The notes: a model not told the origin generated them from the letters alone. 64,000 nucleotides of DNA from Apricaphanius iberus (GCA_028564705.1 JAPXFQ010000494.1:62001-126000); one strand, 5' to 3'. Positions 48,808-59,512 are shown, counted from the first letter of the stretch. Made by a program: numbers and translations.

Positions 48808-49611
48808 TGTCAACATTATATTTGTATATTGTGTTTTAATTGACATTTTGTTTTTGTATAATTTTCAATTGACATTTTGTGAAAAGAGTCTGAAAATAAA
48901 CAGACATTTATTGAGTATTAGTTGGAATCTTTATTTGTGGCTTGTTGTTTGGTTGAGTTGGGTAGACAGTTGTTTGTGTGTGCCTGCTTTGCACAGCATC
49001 CGCCTGTACTGCCTCATGGCAGCCCGCGGCCGACACCCACAATACTATAACAGAACACAGATCATGGTTATGTTAAAGTCATTGGTAGTTAATTGTAGAC
49101 AGAAAAGGAAGGATTGTTGATGCAGCCATTCACTCACCTCTGCCTCTCCCTGGTCTTTGGTCGTGCGCAGGGAAATTGTGTCCCGGGACCTGCAATCAAT
49201 TTATTAGTTTCACCTGGGAAGGCAGGAGGTGAAAGGGGCTGGAGAAACCATTTCTGTTTGTCAATGAAAAATGTAAATTAATATATTAAATTTGAGGCTT
49301 GAAAAATGTTATTGAATGTTTGAAAATATAGTAAATATTTGTCTTATTTCTTTATTGATATTGTATTGTTGTTGTTTATATTTTGTTGTATTTTGTCTGA
49401 ATCTTCGGTCTTGTGCAGGATGGTTTGTTCCAATTAGTCAATTTTGTCCAGGGTATATATCTCTGTGTCAGTCAGTCATTGTTGGTGGTAGGATAAGGCA
49501 TGTGGGAGCACAAGTGAGCACCAAAATAAAATCCTTTAAAAGTAATGCCTTCTTGACTCCTGGCCCTTCTTCTGGGATGTTTGTCTCCACGGCCGCTCGA
49601 CCAAACTGACA
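48808..49611 (+). repeat. 5' LTR of the gypsy element
   Basis: It begins TGTCAACATT and ends CTGACA. Compared with the 3' LTR it lacks about 10 bp just after the initial TG and has an additional 84-bp segment at 49439-49522. That segment includes a TATA-like GGGTATATATC (49451-49461); AATAAA follows just beyond it at about 49525. The open frames 48800-49120 and 49316-49609 have equivalents in the other LTR and are not genes. Confidence 0.85.
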
Positions 49612-49613
49612 AG

Positions 49614-49626
49614 TGGTGTCAGAAGT
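49614..49626 (+). promoter_or_regulatory. Primer-binding site, tRNA-Leu
   Basis: TGGTGTCAGAAGT lies two bases after the 5' LTR and complements the 3' end of a leucine tRNA including CCA. This is the usual primer for many fish gypsy elements. Confidence 0.75.
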
Positions 49627-49645
49627 TAAAACTGAAAAAAGAAAG

Positions 49646-49882
49646 ATGACCAGAGGGAAAAAGACGGAGCAGCATCAGGAGGAACCAGATGATGGCGAGC
49701 CTAATGCTGAACAGCTGGGGGCCGCTGCACCTGCAACAGCAGTCAGTAGGCCAGATAAGTTGGAAGAACTTTCTAACCTGACCCTGATGCGTTCCCAGTC
49801 ATCTAGAGACCAGCTTTTAGAGAAAGAGTCCACACCAGCAAGCAGAGGTCAAAGCACTTCTTCAACCAGATCTCTTCAGTGA
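49646..49882 (+). pseudogene. gag N-terminal stub of the gypsy element
   Basis: A 78-residue frame starts with ATG shortly after the primer-binding site. It is rich in E, Q, A and S, with a basic start (MTRGKKTEQ). No capsid homology region or zinc knuckle follows. The frame ends at TGA near 49880-49882, where pol-type sequence begins in another frame (from about 49870). This shows that the rest of gag and the protease were deleted. Confidence 0.55.
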
Positions 49883-51196
49883 GACGCCTGGTTTCACCAC
49901 TCTGACTCAGAGCAAAGTTCGGCTCAAAGAGACCGCAGTGCCTCATCGAAAGTGCTACAGGATCCCTGAACGTCTGATACCAAACCTCAAGAAGGAGATT
50001 GATGTGATGCTACAGCTTGGTATCATAGAGCCATCAATCAGTGAGTGGTGCAGCCCTATTGTTTTGGTGCCAAAGAAGGATGGGTCGCTCCGCTTCTGTA
50101 TCGACTTCAGATATCTTAACCCTGTGTCTAAACCTTTGTTATATCCCATGCCCCGTATTGATGAACTGTTGGAGAGAGTTGGTAATTCTAAATTCATCAC
50201 CACACTGGACCTGAGCAAAGATTATTGGCAGGTGGCCCTTGCACCTGAGACTAAAGAACTGACTGCTTTTAAAACACCATATGGCATGTACAGTTCAGAG
50301 TGATGCCATTTGGCCTCCAGGGGGCACCAGCTACCTTCCAGAGACTCATGGACCAAGTGTTGAGGGATGTACCACAATTTGCAGCAGCCTACCTGGATGA
50401 TGTGATCATTTTCAGCCAGACGTGGGAGGAGCATCTCTCCCATCTGTGCCGTGTTCTTCATCTGATCAAAACAGCTGGACTGACCATCAACCCAGCCAAG
50501 TGTTCTCTGGCTCAGCACCAAGTGGAGTATCTTGGCCATGTGGTTGGTCAAGGCTTGGTCAGACCTCGAGTTGGGAAAGTGTAGGCCATCCACTCTTACC
50601 CTGTGCCAACCACGAAGAAGAAGGTCCGTGCTTTCATGGGACTGGTGGGATGGTACAGCAGATTTATTCCTAAGTTTGCTGACAGAGCTGCAGTTTTAAC
50701 TGATCTAACAAAATCATCAGCACCAAATAAAGTGAGATGGACAGAGGAGTGTGACAGAGCCTTCAGGGACCTGAAGGATGCCATCTCAACAGTCTATTCT
50801 TCACAGTCCTGACTTCACTCAGCCCTTCATCCTGCAGACCGACGCCTCAGCTGTGGGTCTTGGAGCGGTCCTTCTGCAGGACACACACCAAGGGAGACAA
50901 CCCATCTTGTTCCTAAGCTGGAAACTGCTGGATCGAGAGACTCGATACTCCACAGTTGAAAAGGAGTGTTTGGCCATGAAGTGGGCTATAGACGTTTGAA
51001 ATATTGTTTGCTTGGACGACATTTTGTTCTTGAGACAGATCACCGTGCCGTGCAATGGTTGAAGCGAACAAAGGACACTAACACCCGTCTTACCAGTTGG
51101 TACCTGTCTCTGCAGCCTTATGATTTTACTGTGCAGTATCAATCAGGAAGGTCCAATTTTGTTGCAGACTCTCTTTCAAGAGTACATGAAGACTGA
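49870..51196 (+). pseudogene. gypsy reverse transcriptase and RNase H, frameshifted
   Basis: The order is typical. The pre-RT segment (LFSETPGFTT) leads to VLVPKKDGSLRFCIDFRYLN and TLDLSKDYWQV, where the first catalytic aspartate lies. A frame change occurs near 50300, followed by MPFGLQGAPATFQRLMD and the catalytic YLDDVIIFS (about 50391-50417). A TAG stop lies at 50582-50584, then FMGLVGWYSRFIPKFA. A second frame change near 50800 precedes the RNase H start TDASAVGLGAVLLQ, and a third near 50990 precedes ETDHRAVQWL and ADSLSRVHED at 51196. The D of YWQVA is preceded by K, where R or G is common. All core motifs are recognisable, but no frame is continuous. Integrase does not follow. Confidence 0.85.
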
Positions 51197-51209
51197 GTAC
51201 TGTACCCTT

Positions 51210-51228
51210 GGGAGAGGGGGGAAGGAGA
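51210..51228 (+). promoter_or_regulatory. Polypurine tract
   Basis: GGGAGAGGGGGGAAGGAGA lies directly before the TG of the 3' LTR and only a few bases after the RNase H end. It is the standard plus-strand primer of LTR elements. Confidence 0.75.
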
Positions 51229-51957
51229 TGTGACAGAGAGTCAACATTATATTTGTATATTGTGTTTTAATTGACATTTTGTTTTTGTATTATTTTCAAT
51301 TGACATATTGTGAAAAGAGTCTGAAAATAAACAGATATTTATTGAGTATAAGTTGGAATCTTTATTTGTGGCCTGTTGTTTGGTTGAGTTGGGCAGACAG
51401 TTGTTTGTGTGTGCCTGCTTTGCACAGCATCCGCCTGTACCGCCTCATGGCAGCCCGCGGCCGACACCCACAATACTATAACAGAACACAGATCATGGTT
51501 ATGTTAAAGTCATTGGTAGTTAATTGTAGACAGAAAAGGAAGGATTGTTGATGCAGCCATTCACTCACCTCTGCTCTCCCTGGTCTTTGGTCGTGCGCAG
51601 GGAAATTGTGTCCCGGGACCTGCAATCAATTTATTAGTTCCACCTGGGAAGGCAGGAGGTGAAAGGGGCTGGAGAAACCCTTTCTGTTTGTCAATGAAAA
51701 ATGTAAATTAATATATTAAAGTTGAGGCTTGAAAGATGTTATTGAATGTTTGAAAATATAGTGAATATTTGTCTTATTTCTTTATTAATATTGTATTGTT
51801 GTTGTTTATATTTTGTTGTATTTTGTCTGAATCTTCGGTCTTGTGCAGGATGGTTTGTTCCAATTAGTAAAATAAAATCATTTAAAAGTAATGCCTTCTT
51901 GACTCCTGGCCCTTCTTCTGGGATGTTTGTCTCCACGGCCGCTCGACCAAACTGACA
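51229..51957 (+). repeat. 3' LTR of the gypsy element
   Basis: It begins TGTGACAGAGAGTCAACATT and ends CTGACA, 729 bp. It matches the 5' LTR closely but lacks the 84-bp TATA-bearing segment: CCAATTAGT (ending 51869) is joined directly to AAAATAAAATC. Confidence 0.85.
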
Positions 51958-52311
51958 AACGGTAAACGGGGGGCTTTATCAGGGAACATTGCTGTAACAT
52001 TGGCTGTAAGATTATGCAAACAATGGTCTGTGTAACTTTCTGGTTTATTGGTCATGCCCGACCATTTAGTTATCTCTGGCTATGCCACTGCCAGGGAAGA
52101 TAATTTTGTTTAGAAATAATTAGAATTTTACAAAAAAATGTATAAATGTACTTTTCTGAATCTGCTTAGGCCTCGAGAAAAGGCCTTGCAGGCCCTGATG
52201 GCCCACTACTGGTTAATCATATTACCTTATTATTGTAAAGTGAGATTATCTGAAGTCTGCTGTGAATTATTGAAACCAGCATATAAGACTTAACAGAAAA
52301 TAGCTGACAGG

Positions 52312-53029
52312 CAGTGTGCCCACAGTTACTTTGTAAAAGTAATGTGATTACTGGTTACTGATTACTCCTTCCAAAAGTAACTAAGTTAGTTTACTAATCA
52401 ATTTATTTTGAAAGTAACTAAGTTAAATTACAAGTTAGTTTATTAGTTACTTTCAGCAGCTGCCAATAACGCCCTTCAGTGCCTCAACATAGAAACAATA
52501 ACCAGTTTTGCCAATACTCACTTTGTTGGAAGTGCATTTTAACATTAAGGCTGGAAATATACTTTCTTTTTTAACCTCACATTAACACCACCAACTATGA
52601 AGCAACAATCTGTGTCTTGGGAATGTAGTTGGTAACTCACTGCCCATACTAATTGAGAGTTCCACTCGGGAGCAGACTCAGAGTACAGATTACTGAGCTC
52701 TCAGACTCAGGCCAAAACATACATGGCGACCGTAAAGTAGATAATCAGCTGTTTCATATTATGACAGAAAAAGTCACCAATAGTGTTGTTGAAGGTATAT
52801 AGGGCCATATTTACCTTTATTGTTGCTTGTTTTCGTAATACTTTTGCCACCATGTACTAAATATATATTTTTGCTCAAGAAAATAAAAAAATATTAACGC
52901 ACACCGGCTTAAACAAACAATTTAAATCTGATTACCTTTATGGAAATAGAAATACGTTAAGAGTAGTCGTTACTGAAAAACTGGTCATATTAGGAGTAAC
53001 GCGCTACTAAGTAAAGTGTTACCAGTTGC
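52312..53029. mobile_element. hAT-like element nested in copy 2
   Basis: It begins CAGTGTGCCCACAGTTAC (the CAGTG start is common in hAT). It carries many GTAACT and AGTTAC motifs and ends with GGAGTAACGCGCTACTAAG then GTGTTACCAGTTG. I recognise this as an abundant fish miniature element. The ends are imperfect and no duplication is clear, but the copy 1 alignment shows that it interrupts AGCTGACAGG. Confidence 0.6.
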
Positions 53030-53379
53030 AAGGTACTTTAAGGCTATTTCAACACATTAATACAGGACAGCATGTTCAATTTATGGGTCCATCCTAGACA
53101 AAAATTGGTTTATTTCTAATTATTAATAATGCTTGGTGTCAGGACAGACATGGGTGGAACAAAAGGGTTCTGGCAGCACGGTACAAAAGCTATCTATTTA
53201 AAAAAGTAAGAACTCCACGGGGTGTTTAGAGGTGTGCAGAATGAAAGTACACCATTTCTTTTAAAAGTTAGATTTTAACTAATTACATAGTAAAAGATTT
53301 ACGGGAACGATACTGTGTTTATCTTTACGTTTTCCTGCCAATGTCGGGCACCATTGCGGGTGGACAAATGCTTTTTTAA

Positions 53380-53688
53380 ACAAGAGTCCGGAGCAGTCAA
53401 GCTGCTGTTTCTGAGTCCCATAGATTTCGTTATCCTTCTAAGAAGAGGAGCGACCTTACAAGATCTAAAACCAGAGTTACTTTAGACGAATCCTACAACA
53501 GATGGACACAAAATAAAAATGTTCACGGCATCAAAAAGTACACAGAAATGGCGAAGTTTCTCATGGATTGGAAGGATTCTGTGGCTGTTTGGTTCTGTGT
53601 CTCTCTCCCTCACCTTTTTTCCCACATGGGCGTGGAAGGCTGGGAGCGGCAGGTGCAGCTCATCAGAGCCCATCAACTCCAATTTTAA
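53380..53688 (+). pseudogene. Orphan open frame with TRV-L-Y-RW and FL-D motif
   Basis: A 102-residue frame without an early ATG is closed by TAA at 53686-53688; an upstream in-frame ATG at 53341 is blocked by TAA at 53377. It contains SKTRVTLDESYNRWTQ and, about 10 residues later, YTEMAKFLMDWKDS. The pattern (TRV-L-x-x-Y-x-RW, then x-E-x-A-x-FL-D) resembles a short domain I associate with uncharacterised fish and transposon-encoded proteins, function unknown. It may be an exon captured by, or belonging to, a mobile element. The antisense frame at 53482-53769 is its shadow. Confidence 0.35.
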
Positions 53689-53779
53689 GAAGGGAACAAT
53701 GGCTGCAGACTGATGCCAATCTGTTCTCGTAGTAATTGCGGTACTCGGCCAAATTCTCTCTGAATACAAATAAGCTTTT

Positions 53780-54412
53780 CTCTCCTTCTTTTTTTTGAGT
53801 CCTTACCTACGCCTGTCTCCCTGTAGACAACTCCTAGCTCCTCAGCTTCTGGATCTGGATTCTCCCAGTCTCCAGCATTCACTCAGGTCAGCCTCTGCAA
53901 CATTTCCCGATCTGGACCCCTTCCTGGGATCCTGTCGCTCACCTACTCGCCCTTCCGATAGATTATCGTCATCTCCAAGTAAGACAAACACTCAATGATT
54001 CATCTTTAATCCAATTCTCTTGCATAGTCACCTGCCCCTGGATTCTTCTGGTTCCACCGTCAGCTCCATACCTACAAACGGATTCATAAAGCATCAGTCC
54101 TCACTTACAGAATCACTCAGTCAATACAATCCTACTTACCTCCTCCTCTGGCTCCACGACCATTCCTACCTGTCAGCATATTAAAGATTCAAGAAACCAT
54201 TTTCCAAATCTCAACCTAACCATACTTACCTTCCCTCCAGTCCTGGGTTCTTGGCTTCCGCCCTTCACTTCCTGGTTCTCCCAAGATGACCTGACACCTC
54301 TGCATATTGAGAAAAGACTGTTATTCAATAAATCTGGTTTTAAGAAAACTAAACTGTGTTTCGTGGTGTACTGTCATGGAGTCTCAGAAAACAAACCTGT
54401 CATGGATAGGTA
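53780..54412 (+). repeat. Possible solo LTR or 3'-UTR-like block
   Basis: A C/T-rich, GC-balanced block (CTGTCTCCCTGTAGACAACT, then GCCCTTCACTTCCTGGTTC) ends with TCAATAAATCTGG, GTGGTGTACTGTC and CAAACCTGTCA. A polyadenylation signal followed by GT-rich DNA and a terminal CA suits an LTR. The start is not defined and no target duplication was found. Confidence 0.3.
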
Positions 54413-54813
54413 AGATACTAATGGCTAAGATGCAAACGGCTAACGCTGGTTGTCAGTTAAACGGCTTCGCAATACTTGTGTTTATTATATGACGTTGATC
54501 CTAGATATGAGAGCACTGATCATGACCCATCAACCTCCACCAGGAGTAAAATCCTCCTGATCTGTTAAGTATAGGAGACTCAGTTTCACTGCTGCGGTGA
54601 GTTGCTATTAAAAAGACTGTTCTAGCTAGCTTTCTGTCTTGACATTGGTCTGTGACCATATACCTCAGACAAATACGCACACTGTGAAATCTCTCGGATG
54701 TTCAGAAAGAAAACTGCAGCTGCTGCAACTGTTATAACAACTTTTTATTGGTGGGTGTGTGAGGGAGAGAAAAGCAGCAAAATACTAGCCCTGCGATGTG
54801 ACATCTCATGGAT

Positions 54814-56220
54814 CGTCCATGCAAGAAACATCTCATGGATGCACATCTTCAGTGATGTATCCTAGGGTCATTGGGTGTTTCGGGTCTCGCAACATCATAC
54901 ACCCTCACCCAGGTGACTCAGCCAGGGTTGATCAAGCCCCAACGTGGATCCCAGTAGCACACCACAGATCAGCCCTCTTAATCCAAAGCCACCTTGTGGC
55001 TTTTTCTGCAGCTTTCGATTGAATAGCCTTCTTCTTGGTCGCCCGGTCACGCCCAAACGGCTGAGGACTTTTCAAAAGGAACGCTCTCAAAAGCCTCTAC
55101 AGCCAACTTCTATAGGCTCATAGAAGGTTTTCCAGCCTATCTCCCTGCACTCCTCCACCAGTTGCTGGTACTTAGCGTGTTTCCTCTCATTGGCTTCCTC
55201 AATACGCTCTTCCAAAGGCACCATAAGTTCCACCAGCATAATCACATGTTTCAAAGCCTCTGAGGTAATTATCATGTCTGTGTGGAGACTTGTGGTTGCA
55301 ATATGCTGAGGGAACCACAGCTGTCTTCCAAGGTTGACTTGCAGCTGCCAGTCAGAGGCTTTGTGGAGGAGGCCTGTTGTTAATTGTGGGCATGCCAGGG
55401 GTTTCTCTCCAGCTGTGATGAAGGGTATTCCCTTCTTTGGAGCATGATGGTGTTTGCTGGTGCTGATTGGTGGTCGTGGCAGCCCCGATTGTGACCATCG
55501 GCCAGAGCCTTTAGGGAGCTGGGGAGATGTTCTAGGGAGTCTCTTCCAGAGCAAAGAAGGCAGAAAGGTGTTTCATTCTTCCCCCAAGCATGGAGGTTCG
55601 CTGGGCTTTACAGGGCACTGTAGATAGCTTGTACCAGGAGATGGATGGAAATCTGCCTGCAAGATGTTTGCCCAGGTAATCCTGTGCAGCAGTGTACTCT
55701 CCCACCTTGTGCATGCTCCCTGCTGCCGGAGTTCTACAGCCCTGCTCACTTTCTCTTCCTCTACGCCTGCTCGGAACTCTTCGCGGAGTAGATGGTGTCT
55801 TTCCTTGCCACAGGCCTGGCTGACCGAGTCTTCGGGATGTAGCCCAATCCCACTCTGCCTGTTGCCATGATGACCCTCAATGCATTTTGTCTCAGGCATG
55901 ACTCTGCCACCTCCACTGCTTTCCCAGCCATACCACTTCCTTCCTGTCCTTACCTCAATGCCGGCTGATGACACCTCACAGTCTCTGGAGTCCCTGTACT
56001 GTAGGACTTCTGTGGTGCGTGCCACCAAAAATTATTCAGTGAGACAACTGAAGGCCAGCTGCAGGATGTGACTTGTCCCATAAAGTGCAGCACTAATAAG
56101 ACTGTGTGGAAGCCCGAGCCATTTCCGATGAAAGCCACTGATCTTCTTTTCTAGGGACTCAACTGCTGTCATTGGCACTGCATAGGCCAGCAGGGGCCAC
56201 AAGACTCGGACCAACCATAT
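54814..56220 (-). mobile_element. RLE-type LINE (R2/NeSL/HERO group), 3' part, nested in copy 2
   Basis: On the minus strand the coding order is PLLAYAVPMTAVESLEKKIS near 56200-56140, then WLGLPHSL, then VSSAGIEVRTGRKW near 55970-55930, and finally the endonuclease-like end at 55450-55087. The left end shows ACATCTCATGGAT twice (54802-54814 and 54829-54841), near the 3' end of the element. It interrupts copy 2 of the unnamed transposon near CATGGATC and is 5' truncated at about 56220. Confidence 0.65.
55023..56214 (-). pseudogene. RLE-LINE protein C-terminal half, frameshifted
   Basis: The post-RT region and restriction-like endonuclease are spread over three frames: minus 56214-56032, 56028-55573 and 55554-55087. 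The last frame contains KASDWQLQVNLGRQLWFPQH, THMIITSE-like sequence (TDMIITSEALKHVIMLVEL) and an EER-EEANERKHAKYQ helix, ending EPIEVGCRGF. The D followed by E of the VEL strand fits a PD-(D/E)XK nuclease core. Expected upstream parts (zinc knuckle with CP-CG-R and HILS-CP) are corrupted at the frame change near 55560. The frames cannot make a working protein. Related sequences are very abundant in fish and some invertebrates. Confidence 0.65.
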
Positions 56221-56405
56221 TCATGAAGCTAAAATAACCCTCACAGCTAGCCTGCCATGGAGTAGGCTTGCCATAGTGAATGAGTGGAGCTTCAGGCTAG
56301 CCTCGTTCGTGGAAGTGAATTTAGAGACATTTTTAGAAAAGAGCTGGGGTTGTAAAAGTAAGCCTGTTTTTTTAGATTAGCTCGCTTCATGGAATAACCC
56401 TTCGG

Positions 56406-56609
56406 TGTTTTATGATAACTACATTGCTTTGGTTTTGGGCAAAAACCAGCATTAATAAATATACTAAAAATCAAAATAATAGAACAATTTGATAAAATAA
56501 ACTTTTTAAGTTTTTCTAAAATTGGAATTGAAAATTGGAATTTAAGTTTAAGTAATTTGCATTTAATTGGATTAATATTATTTAGTTGTTATAAAACTAC
56601 TTACATTAA
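56406..56609. other. AT-rich spacer
   Basis: AT-rich; nothing recognised. Confidence 0.5.
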
Positions 56610-57440
56610 CCATCTATCAAGGAGCTGCAGCTTTAGGAGAGAGGGCCAGACTTCCCTCTTGCCAGCCACTTGTACCAGCTCCTCGAGAGGAATCCCAAGG
56701 CGTTCACTTGACAGCCAGGAGAGAACCAGCCATAGTTGTTCCAGTGTGTCCTGGGTGTTCCTCTGGGCCTCCTCCCAGTGTTAAATGTCGGGAACACCCC
56801 ACCAAAGAGGCGTCCAGGGGGCATAATGACCAGATGCCCGAGCCACTTCAACTGGCTCCTGTCAGTGTGGAGAAGCAGCGGCTCTACTCTGAGCCCCCTC
56901 CAGATGACCGAGCTTCTCAGCCTGCGCCAACAAACCCTGTCCGTAAAAGTTCTAAACAGAATTGGTGACCAAGGGCAGCCTTCACAGAGTTCCACTCTCA
57001 CCAGAAATGAGGTAGTGGTTGATGGACAGCTCTTCACCCAAGTGTCCCACAGATCAGATGAAACGATAACCAAATTGATCATTAGATGTGGCATAGGGTG
57101 CACTGGTGCCAAGTGCACACATGGGCACCCTTATGATTGAACATGGTGTTCATTGTGGACAATTCATGATGAGCACAGAAGTTCAATAACACAACACTAC
57201 TTGGGTTAAGATCGGGGAGGGGTTGAAGTTCCCGAATAGAACAAGTCCTTGGGGGAAGCAATCTCCAGCAACCACTCCAAGGACTCCCAAAGAGTGGGTA
57301 ATGTGCTCTGCTGTCTGGCACATAAGCACAATAAACAGTCAGGACCTGTCTCCCCATCTGTAGGAGGAACTCTCTAGTGAGTACAGGCGCAGAGATGGGG
57401 GACAACTAGTTTACCCACCCCAGCCCCAGCTTCTTCTTTC
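56610..57440 (-). mobile_element. Second Rex3 copy, antisense, with large deletions
   Basis: Reading from 57440 down, the order is endonuclease pieces (GRQVLTVYCAYVPDSRAHYP, then LPDLNPSSVVLLNFCAHH and HKGAHVCTWHQ), a short linker (VIVSSDLWDTWV), RT motif B-like RVELCEGCPWSPILF, then a jump to the C-terminal region (LRVEPLLLHTDRSQLKWLGH, then GRRPRGTPRTHW). The RT catalytic core and most of the linker are absent. The 3' end stops at GATAGATGG (about 56610). It is strongly decayed, frameshifted and older-looking than the copy at 40951. Confidence 0.8.
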
Positions 57441-58195
57441 TCCTTCGACTTTTCCCTTCCGTGCTGCAATCTGGTCTTGTTTGGGAATGCAGCCTAAACC
57501 GTGGGGTGAACTCCATTGAAGGCTAAATACCAGGATTATTTTGGGTTCACATTACATTTTTCTGATTTCAGTAAACGGAGATAGTATAAGAGGTTTGCTG
57601 CAGTTAGCCAATCAGAGGACAAAAACTTGCATTTATCTTAATGAGCAAGCCCCGAAATCGTGCTGATTCTCCCTGTCCATTGTCGGCTGACCTGAATTAC
57701 ACTAAAAATAGTGAGGGAAATAATTGTTTTCAAACAAACAGACACAGACGGCATACTTTCATATCAGATTACATATCACATTACCATCTCAAAAGAACTG
57801 TAGTGGGCAAGGATGTGGGCGGGCTTATCTTAACAAAAGCTCCAGCAAAATGCAGTCACAATAACACCTCCTCTCTCTGTTGAAAAGCCTCTCTCTTCTG
57901 TTGTTGAAGATTTAATTTTTGGAAAACAGAGATTGTTTTTTTAACCAATGTACTACATAGACCCCCATAGCTTGAATGATGTATATCTAACAATCTTGTT
58001 TTACAAGGATACTTACTCCAGAACAGGGTGATTGCAATAACACCAGGTTTTTTAAAATATTTTTTATCACTTGCAATTTCTTCTTACAAAAAAAAAAAAA
58101 ATCAGGTAGGAAAAAAATTATTAAAATCTGAAATCAGATTTGGTATGGAAAAAAATCAGGGATTTAAATTTTAAGCCATATTGCCCAGCCCTACC
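57441..58195. mobile_element. Block ending in hAT-type terminus (ATATTGCCCAGCCCTA)
   Basis: The right end reads AAGCCATATTGCCCAGCCCT, the complement of the common fish hAT start AGGGCTGGGCAATATGG. No matching left end is found, so the left limit is unknown. The interior is AT-rich with A runs near 58088-58101. Confidence 0.35.
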
Positions 58196-58964
58196 TCCAA
58201 GTTTTTCGGTAAATTTTCACCCTCTATTCTGAACCTTAAATCCTGTAAAATAAGAGGGGTTTGGCCCTTGTTTAATAATGTTAGCCAGGAGAATCGTATT
58301 TTGACACAAAAATAAATAGAAGAAATAATGCATCGAACAATGTCAAATCTCTGTCATTAAAATGTTAATTAAAGTGTTTTTGGTTTCATTTATTCAAATA
58401 CAAAACCTAAAACAATTTAAAAATAAAATATAAATAATAATTTTTTTTAATCTAGAAAAAGTATTTTTTCTAAAACCAGGAATAACGTCTGTGAACCTGA
58501 ACCTACTGTGAAAAACACTTTAAGCACAATGTCAACCTGAACCTACCAATTGGGAGTCACCAACACTAACCATTCAGCCAACATGACAACATGATGAAAT
58601 GCACAGATTCAATAATACATATATACCTACAAGATCCCCACGTTGTTTAAAACTTATATAATTTGCGACTCACACTGATGTTTTGGGTCCCTTCGGCACA
58701 CTTGGAACCAAGGCAGAGGTAGTCCGAAAAAAAGTGTCGGCTGGGGTCAGCTCGGAACGGACGTAGGTAATGGAAATATACCAAAGCTTCTTGTTCCATA
58801 CCGTACTGGCCCTAGTGGAAATGGGGCATTAGTGCTGTTTTGGTCACCTGCCTCAAGGTTTGAGTTTCTGTGTAACTTGTTAGGTAAACAACTCAAAGCT
58901 GCTTTATATGTGTTGGAGAGAAGTCACTGTTAACAACACTTACCTAATCAAGATTGCATGGCGC
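58196..58964. other. Non-coding, nothing recognised
   Basis: AT-rich, with a more balanced stretch at 58680-58830 (GGGGTCAGCTCGGAACGG) of unknown nature. Confidence 0.4.
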
Positions 58965-58967
58965 TTA

Positions 58968-59509
58968 TGCTGCATTCCAGTTAACCTTTCCGAGTCGAAA
59001 AGTCGGAAATCTCGCAGTTGTCTTGCATTGTTTCACAGTGACACGCCCCCTTTAGGTCGGAATATACGAGCTCCAACTCGGAGCTCTGAGAGTAGACCGA
59101 GTAGACGGGGGTCAAGTCGGAAACAAAGATGGCTGTGCCCGTAGTTCAGATATATTTTCTTTGTATACGCATTGTTGGTCATTTCAATGTCATTTTTAAA
59201 TGCTCTTACACACTTGACCACAGTTCTGCTTTAATCCAGTCACCAGTTTATACATTGCACAGCCTTGCTGTGCGTGCCATACAATGTACAGCTTTGTTTT
59301 TCATGCTGGTCTGCTGAATATGCTATGTTGCTAATAACAATAACAATGACTACCCTGCCCCTCGACAGCTGCTGCCCCAAAAGCGTCCATGTTCTTTCCG
59401 AGTCGGAGTGCAGCGAGACAAACTGGAATGCTTTAAGTCGGGAATGACATCACATTCTCGTATACAGCAACTCGGACGCCTGAGTTTCCGAGACAAATGG
59501 AATGCAGCA
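58968..59509. mobile_element. PIF/Harbinger-like miniature element
   Basis: The ends are TGCTGCATTCCAGTTAACC and, in reverse, TGCTGCATTCCATTTGTC. TTA flanks both sides (58965-58967 and 59510-59512), which fits PIF/Harbinger target choice. Subterminal CCGAGTCGGA-like motifs recur on both sides. Length 542 bp. Overlapping frames on both strands are chance. Confidence 0.8.
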
Positions 59510-59512
59510 TTA

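Larger units (their letters stand above)
48808..51957 (+). mobile_element. Ty3/gypsy LTR retrotransposon, internally deleted
   Basis: Two direct LTRs enclose a 1.6-kb interior and are flanked by the exact 5-bp duplication AACGG (48803-48807 and 51958-51962). A primer-binding site complementary to tRNA-Leu and a polypurine tract are both present. The interior keeps only the gag start and the RT plus RNase H region; most of gag, the protease, integrase and any chromodomain are absent. Order and RT type indicate Ty3/gypsy, with no envelope. The high LTR similarity suggests fairly recent insertion, into or beside copy 2 of the unnamed transposon. Confidence 0.9.
51963..56405. mobile_element. Unnamed DNA-transposon-like repeat, copy 2, heavily interrupted
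   Basis: Pieces that match copy 1 (36128-37015) appear in the same order. They are GGCTTTATCAGG (about 51972), AGAAAATAGCTGACAGG (about 52295), ATCCTAGACAAAAATTGG with CTTGGTGTCAGG (about 53090-53143), TTGGTGGGTGTGTGAGGG (about 54748), TAGCCTGCCATGGAGTAGG (about 56251) and TTAGCTCGCTTCATGGAATA (about 56376). The spaces between them contain later insertions: a repeat fragment near 52030-52200, an hAT-like element, a block with an orphan frame and LTR-like DNA, and a LINE fragment. The right end again resembles ISL2EU-type termini. Confidence 0.6.

Noticed and set aside
48800..49609. Open frames of 97-106 codons in the gypsy LTR, repeated at 51279-51955
   Set aside because: They lie in LTR sequence and differ between the two LTRs by indels; not coding.
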